NCBI GenBank assembly: GCA_964495885.1
Contig: CAZBWO010000008.1
Coordinates: 1 to 64,000 of the forward strand
Reading direction: 5' to 3'
Origin: PALG01 sp964495885
GTDB lineage: Bacteria > Bacteroidota > Bacteroidia > Flavobacteriales > Flavobacteriaceae
DNA: 64,000 nt
The notes under the pieces are model-generated. The model was not told the DNA's origin. It saw only the letters and a program-made list of their open reading frames with translations, and searched no databases. Made by a program: the position numbers and the translations under genes. Of this stretch, positions 25,987 to 34,678 are shown piece after piece. Position 1 is the first letter of the stretch. Every line of letters begins with the position of its first letter.

Positions 25987-25996
25987 GTTAAATTTA

Positions 25997-26836
25997 TTAG
26001 AATAACTTTTTCTTAATATTGCGCCAGCGTAGTTTGCGGATGAATTTTCCTTCTTCCTTAGATACGAGATACTCTTCTTTGGTTTTAAAATATCCTTTCA
26101 GGCAATTTATAAAAAATGAGAAACTTTTCTTCCGCCAAGCCAATTTCCCTGAAGCAATAAAGGTAAGCCAGAAACCGTACCGCATCTTTTTAAAGGCTTC
26201 ACCCTGTTTGTAACGGGCCTTTTTGGAGTAGGTGCTTCCAGTAGGTTTTAGGTGTTTTACCATAAGTTGTGGATTGGTCTGTACTTCCCAGCCATGGTAT
26301 TGTGCCAAAAGTTCATCTACCGTATCCCAACCTATGGAAGGTTTGAGTCCGCCAATTTCCTGAAAGCATCCTTTGCGGTATAATTTTATGGGCCCACGAA
26401 CTTTTTTTTTGGAAGAAATAGCTTCAAATACCCATTCATTATCTTTTTGGATATAAAGATTTCCACCGGCAATTCCCAATTTAGGATTGTGATGGAACAT
26501 TTCAACTAAAGTTTCAAAATAATGCTTTGGAAGTATAATATCTGCATCAAACTTTCCAATCAATTCAGCGGTAGCATCAATTTGCTGAAACCCCTTATAA
26601 AAGGCATGTATGACTTTTGCCCCTGGGATGTTTTCAGATTTAGATTGAATAGAGATGACCTCAATAAAATCATACTTTTCGGCATCTATTTTAAGAATTT
26701 GGAGGGAATTATCGGTAGAATTGTCGTCCACAAAAACCACTTTGTTTGGCAATAGGGATTGGGAAACAATAGAGTTGATTGTTTCTTGAAGATGTGATTC
26801 TTCATTGTAAACAGGAATGACAATTTGCAGATTCAC
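25997..26836 (-). CDS. Glycosyltransferase family 2 (GTG start)
   Basis: 279-aa GT-A fold glycosyltransferase: IVIPVYNEESHLQETINSI at the start, VDDNSTDNSLQIL and the metal-binding FDADI. The C-terminal part is basic with KLAWRKKSFSFFINCLKGYF, perhaps membrane-associated. Donor and acceptor unknown. It starts with GTG in a TAGTG overlap with the methyltransferase stop, so it is the third gene of the KAS III-like/methyltransferase/glycosyltransferase operon. Confidence 0.88.
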   Translation of the reverse strand: MNLQIVIPVYNEESHLQETINSIVSQSLLPNKVVFVDDNSTDNSLQILKIDAEKYDFIEVISIQSKSENIPGAKVIHAFYKGFQQIDATAELIGKFDADIILPKHYFETLVEMFHHNPKLGIAGGNLYIQKDNEWVFEAISSKKKVRGPIKLYRKGCFQEIGGLKPSIGWDTVDELLAQYHGWEVQTNPQLMVKHLKPTGSTYSKKARYKQGEAFKKMRYGFWLTFIASGKLAWRKKSFSFFINCLKGYFKTKEEYLVSKEEGKFIRKLRWRNIKKKLF

Positions 26837-27369
26837 TAGAAACTTCTTTTCTTAACCCTTTCCGCATACACCAAATAATAGCGTGGGGTAAACCTACGAA
26901 GGATGGGTCTAATGCCCACTTTTTTTACTGGATTCGTAAATTTTTCCCTGTGTTTGATAATCCATCCCGATTTCTCCAATAACCAATCAAATTGCCAATC
27001 TTCAAATTCATGGTAATGCCGGTCACGGTCATCGGTTTTGCTTCGGTACGCGGCGGCAAACCATAATTTCAAGGGAACGGATGCTACTAGCTTTTGGGCT
27101 TTAATGTCTTGCAATACATTGAAAGGGGAAACCAAATGTTCAAAAATTTCAAAAGCAGTGACTACGTCAAAATCTTCAGATTGTACGGCAGAGGTATCTA
27201 TGTCCAAATCCTCCCCTTGGGTATTGGTGACCTGGTACCCTTCCTTCCGAAGGATTTCAGAAAAAGGATTCGTAACCCCTAAATCCAAGATGCAATCTTC
27301 CTTGGAAACATGTTGTTCTACGAACTCTAGGGTGATCTTATAACGTTTCTTAGGATAGGTTTTGTACAT
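26836..27369 (-). CDS. Class I SAM-dependent methyltransferase
   Basis: 177-aa Rossmann methyltransferase: motif I reads ILDLGVTNPFSEIL instead of the usual D-x-G-x-G-x-G, followed by DIDTSAVQSEDFDVVTAFEIFEHL (motif with EHL, typical of small-molecule methyltransferases). Motif I is degenerate in glycines, so activity needs support. Lies between a KAS III-like gene (1 nt gap) and a glycosyltransferase (1 nt overlap). It probably modifies a sugar or lipid handled by these neighbours, an inference from context only. Confidence 0.85.
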   Translation of the reverse strand: MYKTYPKKRYKITLEFVEQHVSKEDCILDLGVTNPFSEILRKEGYQVTNTQGEDLDIDTSAVQSEDFDVVTAFEIFEHLVSPFNVLQDIKAQKLVASVPLKLWFAAAYRSKTDDRDRHYHEFEDWQFDWLLEKSGWIIKHREKFTNPVKKVGIRPILRRFTPRYYLVYAERVKKRSF

Positions 27370-27370
27370 C

Positions 27371-28435
27371 TTATATCCTATAGATAATGGCGTTAATATT
27401 CATGCCAGCACCTACACTGGCAAAAATAACTACTTCTCCAGATGAAACAGTGTGCCCGTCCAATTCTCCTTTTACTACCACGTCAAATAAAGTAGGAACT
27501 GTTGCAACACTTGAGTTGCCCAACTTATTAATGGTCATGGGCATGACCTTGGCAGGTGCTTCTTTTCCATATAACTTGTAAAACCGCTGAATTATGGCTT
27601 CGTCCATTTTTTCATTGGCCTGATGGATAAAAATTTTGGAAACTTCGTCTATGGAAACCGATGTTTTTTCCAAACAGGCTTTCATGGCTTGCGGAACATA
27701 CGTAATCGCAAACTCATAAATTTTTCTACCGTACATTTTTATATACCTACGGGCATCATTCAGTTCTTGGTTGTAGGATTCCCCAAAGTAGATAAAATGA
27801 GCTTCATCATAAGCATACGTGGCGGTATGATGCGCAAGGATTCCTTTTTGGGAATCCCCTTCGGAAGCTTCTAAAATAACAGCACCTGCACCGTCACTAT
27901 AAATCATGGAATCCCTATCGTGTACATCAACTACTCGGGATAAGGCTTCTGCACCAATGATCAAACATCGTTTGGCCATCCCCGCTTTCATGTAGGCGTA
28001 CGCTTGGATGACACCTTCTACCCAACCCGGACAACCAAAAAGAATATCGTAGGCAACACAGTTTGGGTTTTTTATTTTCAGGATGTGTTTTACCCGTGAG
28101 CCTAAACTGGGAACGGTATCACTTTGTTGGGTTCCGTGTTTCACATCTCCGTAGTTATGTGCCACAATAATGTAGTCAAGTGTCTCACGGTCAATCCCGG
28201 AGTCTTCAATGGCTTTTTCGGCAGCATAAGCAGCAATCTCCGAAGTTACCACATTATCTTTTATGTACCTCCGTTCTGAAATACCCGTAATGGCTTTGAA
28301 TTTTTCAATAATCACGGAATTTTCATGTGATAGCGGTGTGCCATCCTCCCCATAAAAGCTATGGGCTTCAAATCCTTTGTTTGGTGCTACTTTTGTGGGG
28401 ATGTAACAACCCGAACCTATGATGATGGACTGCAT
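27371..28435 (-). CDS. 3-oxoacyl-ACP synthase III-like protein (FabH-like ketoacyl synthase)
   Basis: 354-aa thiolase-fold enzyme with the full KAS III triad: C135 (LFGCPGW), H271 (IFIHQAN) and N307 (KLGNSSV). It would condense an acyl-CoA with a malonyl-carrier. FabH proper is usually about 330 aa with a GxGxxxP start; here GSGCYIPTK begins the domain and there are insertions (residues 21-45). The ATG at 28435 starts the conserved region. First gene of an operon with a methyltransferase and a glycosyltransferase, so it may serve a special lipid rather than bulk fatty-acid initiation; that is inference. Confidence 0.88.
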   Translation of the reverse strand: MQSIIIGSGCYIPTKVAPNKGFEAHSFYGEDGTPLSHENSVIIEKFKAITGISERRYIKDNVVTSEIAAYAAEKAIEDSGIDRETLDYIIVAHNYGDVKHGTQQSDTVPSLGSRVKHILKIKNPNCVAYDILFGCPGWVEGVIQAYAYMKAGMAKRCLIIGAEALSRVVDVHDRDSMIYSDGAGAVILEASEGDSQKGILAHHTATYAYDEAHFIYFGESYNQELNDARRYIKMYGRKIYEFAITYVPQAMKACLEKTSVSIDEVSKIFIHQANEKMDEAIIQRFYKLYGKEAPAKVMPMTINKLGNSSVATVPTLFDVVVKGELDGHTVSSGEVVIFASVGAGMNINAIIYRI

Positions 28436-28475
28436 GTGTTTAAATTTTAATAAAGGTACTGAAAACCCTACGCTC

Positions 28476-28513
28476 AAAAAAAATAAAAGCCTTCATCTTT
28501 TGCTGAAGGCTTT
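28476..28513 (-). terminator. Terminator after gcvP
   Basis: Perfect 10-bp stem AAAGCCTTCA/TGAAGGCTTT (28486-28495 with 28504-28513) and an 8-nt loop; on the minus strand it continues into TTTTATTTTTTT. It lies 13 nt after the gcvP stop and separates gcvP from the KAS III-like operon. Confidence 0.88.
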
Positions 28514-28526
28514 CAATAATATATTG

Positions 28527-31388
28527 TTATACTTCCATATAGGCCTCTATAGGAGTACAGGTGCAAATAAGGTTTCTATCGCCAAAGGCATCATCTACAC
28601 GACGTACGGATGGCCAAAATTTATTATCTGCAACATAGGCTAACGGAAATGCAGCTTCTTGCCTTGTATAGGGAAATTCCCAAACATCTGCGGTAACCAT
28701 TGTTTGCGTATGGGGCGCATTTTTAAGCGGATTATTAAGTATATCCTTTGAAGCTTGGTCAATTTCCTTTCGTATGGCAATCATGGCATCACAAAATCGA
28801 TCTAATTCTTCCTTGCTTTCACTTTCAGTGGGTTCTACCATGAGGGTGCCTGCAACCGGAAAGGAAACGGTGGGAGCATGAAAGCCATAATCCATAAGAC
28901 GTTTGGCGATATCGGTCACTTCAATTCCGTGTTCCTTAAAGGGCCTACAATCTAAAATCATTTCATGAGCTGCCCTTCCGCGTTCGCCTGTATAAAGTGT
29001 AGGATAGTACCCTTTTAATCTTTCTTTTATGTAATTGGCATTAAGGATGGCATATTCTGTTGATTTCCGAAGGCCTTTTTCTCCCAACATACAAATGTAG
29101 CCGTAAGAAATAAGACAAGCCAAGGCGCTTCCCCATGGAGCGGCAGAAATCGCTGAAATTGCTTTTTCCCCTCCTGTTTTTATAACGGGGTTACTGGGTA
29201 AAAAAGGAACGAGTTGTTCTGCTACGCAAATGGGCCCAACTCCCGGTCCTCCCCCTCCGTGAGGAATGGCAAACGTTTTGTGAAGGTTCAAGTGACATAC
29301 ATCGGCTCCAATAGCCCCAGGATTGGTAATGGCAACCTGTGCATTCATATTGGCGCCATCCATATATACTTGTCCGCCGTATTCATGAATAATTCCCGTA
29401 ATTTCCCGAATAGCACTTTCATAAACCCCATGCGTAGAGGGGTAAGTCACCATAAGAGCTGCAAGATGATCTTTGTATTTTTCGGCTTTTTCCCGAAGGT
29501 CTTCTACATCAATATTACCTTCGTCTGTAGCTTTGGTAACCACAACTTCCATTCCCGCCATTACAGCACTGGCAGGGTTGGTTCCGTGTGCCGAAGAAGG
29601 AATCAAGCAAATATTTCGGTGTTCTTCGCCGCGGGATTCGTGATATGCCCTAATGACCATTAATCCGGCATATTCCCCTTGCGCCCCAGAATTGGGTTGC
29701 AGGGAAGTTCCAGCAAATCCTGTGATATCTGTTAATTGGTCTTCCAGATTTTTCAGCATGATTTGATATCCTTCGGCCTGCCAAAGTGGAGCGAAAGGAT
29801 GAATGTTTCCCCAATTAGGATCGCTAAGCGGTAACATTTCCGCAGCAGCATTTAACTTCATGGTGCAAGAACCTAATGAAATCATGGAATGATTGAGGGC
29901 AAGATCCCTGCGCTCTAATTTTTTGATGTAGCGCATCAATTCGGTTTCACTGTGATACAGATTAAATACCTCCTGCTGAAGAAAATCTGTTTTTCTGGCG
30001 ACTTCTTTAGGAATGGCGTTGCCTTCTGGAATTTCCTCAAGAATAATGGAATCAACGCCCTGTGCTTCTGTAAAGACTTCAATAATTTTGTTGAGGTCCT
30101 TTGCGTTGATGGTTTCGTTTAGGGAAATACAGATGGTATTGGCATCTGGATAATAAAAATTGATTTTTTTACTTTCGGCGAAGGTTTTTATTTTTTGAAC
30201 ATCCCTTTTTACCGGAATATGAATAGTGATCGTATCAAAAAACAATTTGTTTTTCTGTTCGAAGCCTAAATTTTCCAAAATATCCGAAAGTGCTACAGTG
30301 GCATTATGAACTTTATGGGCAATATGTTTTAATCCCTCTGGGCCATGATACACAGCATACATACCTGCCATGACGGCTAACAATACTTGCGCGGTACAGA
30401 TGTTGGAAGTAGCCTTATCCCTTTTAATATGTTGTTCCCGGGTTTGTAATGCCATTCGCAGGGCCCTGTTTCCATCCATATCCCTTGTTACACCAATAAT
30501 TCTTCCTGGGATATGACGTTTGTAGTCTTCCTTGGTTGCAAAAAAAGCGGCGTGTGGTCCTCCGTATCCTAACGGAATGCCAAAACGTTGGGTAGTCCCT
30601 ACTACCACATCTGCCCCAAAATTACCAGGTGCTTCCAAAAGTATCAAGCTAAGGATATCTGCAGCAAATGCAATTTTGATATTGTTTGCTTGGGCTGTTG
30701 AGACGAAACTTTTAAAATTGTGGATAGCCCCATCTTTCCCGGGGTATTGAAGGATTGCTCCAAAAAAGTCGGATGAAAAATCAAATTTTTCATGATCGCC
30801 AACCACTAGTTCAATGCCCAGTGGTGTAGCCCTGGTTTGTAATAAAGCAAGGTTTTGTGGAAGGATTTCTTCGGAAACAAAAAAACGGTTCACATTATTT
30901 TTTTTCTGTTCCCGTTCACGTATTGCGAAGAGCAATGACATTGCTTCTGCACAGGCAGTAGCTTCATCTAGCAGCGAAGCATTTGCAAGTTCCATTCCGG
31001 TAAGGTCTGTAACCATTGTTTGAAAGTTCAGTAATGCTTCCAGTCTTCCTTGAGCAATTTCAGCTTGATAAGGGGTATAAGCTGTATACCATCCTGGGCT
31101 TTCCAAGACATTCCTTTGAATAACAGCTGGGGTGTACGCTTGGTGATAGCCTAAACCAATATAGCTTTTGAAGACCTTGTTTTTTTCTGCCAAATCATTG
31201 ATGTGTTCCAAAAATTCCTGTTCTGTTAAAGCAGGGTTTAGTCCAAGTTTTTCCTTAAGAAGAATATCATCTGGAATGGACTCATATAATAGCTGCTCCA
31301 TACTCTCCACCCCAATGGTTTCAAGCATTTTAGGAAGATCTCGTTTTCTGGGGCCAATGTGTCGTAAGGCAAAAGAATCGGTATTCAT
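28527..31388 (-). CDS. gcvP: Glycine dehydrogenase (aminomethyl-transferring), P-protein of the glycine cleavage system
   Basis: PLP enzyme that decarboxylates glycine and passes the aminomethyl group to lipoylated H-protein. 953 aa, the fused one-chain form with both halves present: FALRHIGP at the start, the N-terminal half through about 450, then the catalytic half with PLP lysine K704 in HLNLHKTFAIPHGGGGPG. Stand-alone gene: other gcv genes are not here. A candidate promoter sits just upstream and a strong terminator downstream. Confidence 0.95.
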   Translation of the reverse strand: MNTDSFALRHIGPRKRDLPKMLETIGVESMEQLLYESIPDDILLKEKLGLNPALTEQEFLEHINDLAEKNKVFKSYIGLGYHQAYTPAVIQRNVLESPGWYTAYTPYQAEIAQGRLEALLNFQTMVTDLTGMELANASLLDEATACAEAMSLLFAIREREQKKNNVNRFFVSEEILPQNLALLQTRATPLGIELVVGDHEKFDFSSDFFGAILQYPGKDGAIHNFKSFVSTAQANNIKIAFAADILSLILLEAPGNFGADVVVGTTQRFGIPLGYGGPHAAFFATKEDYKRHIPGRIIGVTRDMDGNRALRMALQTREQHIKRDKATSNICTAQVLLAVMAGMYAVYHGPEGLKHIAHKVHNATVALSDILENLGFEQKNKLFFDTITIHIPVKRDVQKIKTFAESKKINFYYPDANTICISLNETINAKDLNKIIEVFTEAQGVDSIILEEIPEGNAIPKEVARKTDFLQQEVFNLYHSETELMRYIKKLERRDLALNHSMISLGSCTMKLNAAAEMLPLSDPNWGNIHPFAPLWQAEGYQIMLKNLEDQLTDITGFAGTSLQPNSGAQGEYAGLMVIRAYHESRGEEHRNICLIPSSAHGTNPASAVMAGMEVVVTKATDEGNIDVEDLREKAEKYKDHLAALMVTYPSTHGVYESAIREITGIIHEYGGQVYMDGANMNAQVAITNPGAIGADVCHLNLHKTFAIPHGGGGPGVGPICVAEQLVPFLPSNPVIKTGGEKAISAISAAPWGSALACLISYGYICMLGEKGLRKSTEYAILNANYIKERLKGYYPTLYTGERGRAAHEMILDCRPFKEHGIEVTDIAKRLMDYGFHAPTVSFPVAGTLMVEPTESESKEELDRFCDAMIAIRKEIDQASKDILNNPLKNAPHTQTMVTADVWEFPYTRQEAAFPLAYVADNKFWPSVRRVDDAFGDRNLICTCTPIEAYMEV

Positions 31389-31410
31389 TTAGGTTCCTTT
31401 AAAATTTGCC

Positions 31411-31441
31411 CAAAATTACGATTTTTAAAGCTTTTTTCGAA
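31411..31441 (-). promoter_or_regulatory. Candidate promoter of gcvP
   Basis: On the minus strand TTCG (31441-31438), 19-nt spacer, TAATTTTG (31418-31411), 22 nt before the start codon. The -7 element is perfect, the -33 differs by one base. No glycine riboswitch was recognised. Confidence 0.5.
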
Positions 31442-31516
31442 TTTTTGAAGCGTCTTAAAACAGGGTATTTTTCAACTAAAAACACAACTTACTAACACTT
31501 TGGTTATTTTTGTTTT

Positions 31517-32344
31517 ATGGCGCTTTTGAAATCTGTTTTTAGGTTTTATTTGGAAAGCAGTATCCATGTGTCTTTGGCGGTGGTTGCTTTTACTCTCATC
31601 ACTTGTACGGAGTTTGTATTGCCTATTGATTGGGGGCTTATAGGTTTTGTGTTTTTTGGAAGCATTACAGGCTATAATTTTGTGAAATATGCAACACTTG
31701 CTGGATGGCACCATCGAAGCTTAGCTCAAAATCTACAATGGATTCAAGGATTCTCTTTTATCTGTTTTTTGGCATTGGTCTATTTTATGTTTCAAATAGA
31801 CCAGATGGTCATATGGGCAAGTATATTGTTGGGGCTTTTCACGATTTTTTACAGCATTCCTTTTTTTAAACATAAAAACCTGCGAAGCTTTAGTGGATTG
31901 AAAATTTTTATTGTGGCTTTTGTATGGGCAGGAGTAACCGTGGGGTTGCCTTGGGTGGCAAACTCCTTTGAGTGGGAATTAAGTTTTGTTATTGTATTTA
32001 TACAGCGTTTTTTATGGATCCTAGTGCTTACCTTTCCGTTTGAGATTAGGGATTTGAAATATGATAATCCAAACCTTGGGACCTTTCCGCAGCAACTAGG
32101 AATTCAAAAAACAAAGTTGTTGGGGTTTTTCCTATTGATGATTGTTTTGTTGCTGGAGGGGTTCATGCATCTGCAATGGGAGCGCAGTATGATGATGGTT
32201 TTTGGAGTGCTTTTAACCGCATTATTTTTAGGATTTGCAAATAGGAAACAATCAGATATCTATGCTGCATTTTGGGTAGAATCTACACCGCTGTGGTCTT
32301 TTCTATTGTATTGGGTACTGCATAATTACTTGTTCATTTCTTGA
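31517..32344 (+). CDS. UbiA-like prenyltransferase-family membrane protein
   Basis: 275-aa integral membrane protein with about eight hydrophobic spans. GSITGYNFVKYATLAG (about residues 50-65) and FEIRDLKYDNPNLGTFPQQLG (about 178-198) resemble the two aspartate-rich loops of UbiA prenyltransferases, but the first is poor in aspartate (no clear NxxxDxxxD), so the catalytic role is uncertain. The start codon lies 5 nt after a TAnnTTTG-like element. The 3' end overlaps the convergent anti-sigma gene by 19 bp. Confidence 0.75.
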   Translation: MALLKSVFRFYLESSIHVSLAVVAFTLITCTEFVLPIDWGLIGFVFFGSITGYNFVKYATLAGWHHRSLAQNLQWIQGFSFICFLALVYFMFQIDQMVIWASILLGLFTIFYSIPFFKHKNLRSFSGLKIFIVAFVWAGVTVGLPWVANSFEWELSFVIVFIQRFLWILVLTFPFEIRDLKYDNPNLGTFPQQLGIQKTKLLGFFLLMIVLLLEGFMHLQWERSMMMVFGVLLTALFLGFANRKQSDIYAAFWVESTPLWSFLLYWVLHNYLFIS

Positions 32345-32568
32345 CGTAACTGTTCCTTTAGAACCTCTTTGTCTATCTTTTTCACGGTTTTCACTTTTGC
32401 TTGATGAATGGTTTTCGTGAGTTTTTGGTTTCGGGCAGTATATTCTCTACAAGCCCGGCAATAGACAAGATGAATATTGAGCTTTATTTTTTCCCAAAAG
32501 GAAGCATCCCTATATTGCGTTTTGTCACAAATATGGTTTGCTTCTTCACATGGAATTCTAAATTTCAT
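32326..32568 (-). CDS. Anti-sigma factor-like zinc-finger protein
   Basis: 80-aa soluble protein with H33-x3-C37-x2-C40 (NIHLVYCRAC), the zinc-binding signature of anti-sigma factors of the zf-HC2 (ZAS) type. No membrane span is present, so it would be a cytoplasmic redox- or metal-sensitive inhibitor. Its start overlaps the stop of the ECF sigma gene (ATGA), the usual sigma/anti-sigma arrangement. The C-terminal part is Lys-rich. Its 3' end overlaps the convergent UbiA-like gene by 19 bp. Confidence 0.82.
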   Translation of the reverse strand: MKFRIPCEEANHICDKTQYRDASFWEKIKLNIHLVYCRACREYTARNQKLTKTIHQAKVKTVKKIDKEVLKEQLRQEMNK

Positions 32569-33119
32569 TGTTTAAACCAGTTTTTTTCGAGGCAATCTGC
32601 CAACGCCTTTCTTGCACGATGGATCATTACCCAAAGATTAGACGGAGTGATATTAAATTCATTACAGATGGTTTCGGTATCCATCCCGTCAATAGTTTTC
32701 ATTTTAAAAATTGCAGCCTGTTTTTCATTAATATGCTCCAAACATGCTAAAATGGTAAGCCCCAATTCTTCGTTTTCCAGTTGTTCTTGTGCCGTTTTAT
32801 CAGCGGTGTTTGCCACACGTTCTTCCAGCCATTCGCCTTCACTTTCTTCGTCGCTATATTGAATGGAAACTTCAGCTTTTCCTTTTTTGCTGTTTATTTT
32901 CCTGTAGTGATCAATGATCTTACGTTTCAAGATGGCAATGAGCCAGGTACGCTCTGACGCCTCTCCTTTAAAGTTATCTTTCGATTTAAGTCCAGCTAAA
33001 AATGTTTCCGAAATGATGTCCTGTGCCACCACATGATTGTTCACCCGTACAATGGTATAATTGTATAGGTAATCAGAATAGCGGTCTACCCACTGTTCTG
33101 GGTGTAGTTCATTAGACAT
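32565..33119 (-). CDS. ECF-type RNA polymerase sigma factor
   Basis: 184-aa sigma-70 family factor with region 2 (DYLYNYTIVRVNNHVVAQDIISETFLAGLKS ... ASERTWLIAILKRKIIDHYRK) and region 4 (EKQAAIFKMKTIDGMDTETICNEFNITPSNLWVMIHRARKAL). Translationally coupled to its likely anti-sigma factor. TATTTTTG on the minus strand (33149-33142) could be its -7 element. Regulon unknown. Confidence 0.92.
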   Translation of the reverse strand: MSNELHPEQWVDRYSDYLYNYTIVRVNNHVVAQDIISETFLAGLKSKDNFKGEASERTWLIAILKRKIIDHYRKINSKKGKAEVSIQYSDEESEGEWLEERVANTADKTAQEQLENEELGLTILACLEHINEKQAAIFKMKTIDGMDTETICNEFNITPSNLWVMIHRARKALADCLEKNWFKQ

Positions 33120-33212
33120 AGCAGTTTTTTAGCTGAACATTCAAAAATAATGAAAAATTCATTTTGGTATGTTAAAAAAATAAGGCATTCCCATTAGAGT
33201 AGCATTTTTGGC

Positions 33213-33220
33213 TACCTTTG
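33213..33220 (+). promoter_or_regulatory. Candidate -7 element of the M28 peptidase gene
   Basis: TACCTTTG matches TAnnTTTG and lies 16 nt before the ATG at 33236. It overlaps an upstream TTG in the same frame (33218), which argues against that TTG as start. No clear TTTG is seen at the -33 distance. Confidence 0.45.
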
Positions 33221-33235
33221 GCTAAAATTATTCCC

Positions 33236-34678
33236 ATGAAGTTGCTCCGTTTTTTCTTTTTGTTTTGCTTTGTCACACTCAATGTTTGGTCACAGGACCA
33301 AACTCCATTTTACGCAACAATGTTTTTGGGAGATGCAAAGGCCCTTCAAAAGGAGTTGCCTTCCGAAGTAACAATTCTTGAGACCTTTGGCTATGAAGCC
33401 GTGGTGCAAATGACACCCCACGCGAGCCATAAACTGCACGACCGAATTCTAGTGCATGGGCCAGGCTATGTATTCAAAAGCTCTTACGAAGCTGCTCTGG
33501 AAAGCCTTAGGAAAACCGTGGTTCCCAATAGGGCAACCTTAGCGTATACCATTACTGAAAATCAGCTGGTGAATGAAGTACTGGATGTGGTGAATGGACA
33601 AAATATTGAAGACCAAATTCTTGAGCTTGAGGCGTACGGCTCACGTCATCATACGTTGCCTACGGGAACACAAGCGGCCATGGATTTGAAAACTAAATGG
33701 GAAGCAATGATTACTGCTTACGGAAGGACAGATGCAAGTGTTCGGCTCTACAATCACTCCAGTACCAGTATGCCTTCTGTAATTATGACCATTGAAGGTG
33801 CTGAATTTCCAGATGAATATGTTGTTACAGGTGGGCATTTGGATTCTACTTCTTTTATCACAGGGAATGCGCCAGGGGCAGATGATGATGCATCAGGAAT
33901 TGCAACCATCACCGAAGCCGTTCGTTCGTTGTTTGAAATAGGATTTGTTCCTCAAAGAACAATTGAAATTATGGCGTATGCCGCAGAAGAAGTAGGCTTG
34001 GTGGGTTCTAATGAAATTGCACAGGACTATAGTAACAGTAGTGTGAATGTAGTATCCTATGTACAATTTGACATGACCAACTACCAAGGGTCTGCCAATG
34101 ATGTATATTTCATAACAGACCATACAGATAATACGCTAACCACCTATCTAACTGAACTTTTGAATTTTTACAATAGTAGTGGTTCCCACGTGATTACCTA
34201 CGGAATGTCCCAATGTAATTATGGTTGTTCAGACCATGCCAGTTGGGATGATGAAGGATATCCTGCTGCTTTTCCTTTTGAAGCAAGCTTTGGTCAGCAC
34301 AATGGTGAAATCCATACCCCTAATGATGAATATAGCTTGGTAGGAACCACTGAACATGCTGTGAAGTTTTCCAAACTTTGTGCTACCTATCTTATTGAAG
34401 TGTCAAAAGGATACCAACCTTTGGGTGTTTCTTCGAAAGAAGTTCCACAGGTTAGCGTATATACAAAGAACAATTTGCTGTACTACCAAATTGGAATGGG
34501 AACTAACTTCGAAGCATTTCAGCTTTTTGACCTTCAAGGAAGAACGGTAATACAACTAGAAGGTAATTTTCAAGGTGCCGGGCAAATTGAGTTATCCAAT
34601 CTTCCTTCGGGAGTGTATATGGTAGCTTTTTCTTCGGAAAAAACTGCCGCTGTTACCAAGAAAGTAACCTTGCGTTAG
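33236..34678 (+). CDS. M28-family zinc aminopeptidase with type IX secretion signal
   Basis: 480-aa secreted peptidase. Signal peptide LLRFFFLFCFVTLNVWSQ. M28 metal motifs in order: TGGHLDST, GADDDASG, AYAAEEVGL, QFDMTN and QHNGEIHTPND. The last 70 or so residues (FQLFDLQGRTVIQL ... LPSGVYMVAF ... VTKKVTLR) are a type A C-terminal sorting domain, so it should be exported by the type IX system whose PorU/PorV are encoded in this window and released or anchored at the surface. Start at 33236 chosen for the signal peptide. It ends in a 3-bp stop-codon overlap with the convergent M3 peptidase gene. Confidence 0.93.
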   Translation: MKLLRFFFLFCFVTLNVWSQDQTPFYATMFLGDAKALQKELPSEVTILETFGYEAVVQMTPHASHKLHDRILVHGPGYVFKSSYEAALESLRKTVVPNRATLAYTITENQLVNEVLDVVNGQNIEDQILELEAYGSRHHTLPTGTQAAMDLKTKWEAMITAYGRTDASVRLYNHSSTSMPSVIMTIEGAEFPDEYVVTGGHLDSTSFITGNAPGADDDASGIATITEAVRSLFEIGFVPQRTIEIMAYAAEEVGLVGSNEIAQDYSNSSVNVVSYVQFDMTNYQGSANDVYFITDHTDNTLTTYLTELLNFYNSSGSHVITYGMSQCNYGCSDHASWDDEGYPAAFPFEASFGQHNGEIHTPNDEYSLVGTTEHAVKFSKLCATYLIEVSKGYQPLGVSSKEVPQVSVYTKNNLLYYQIGMGTNFEAFQLFDLQGRTVIQLEGNFQGAGQIELSNLPSGVYMVAFSSEKTAAVTKKVTLR

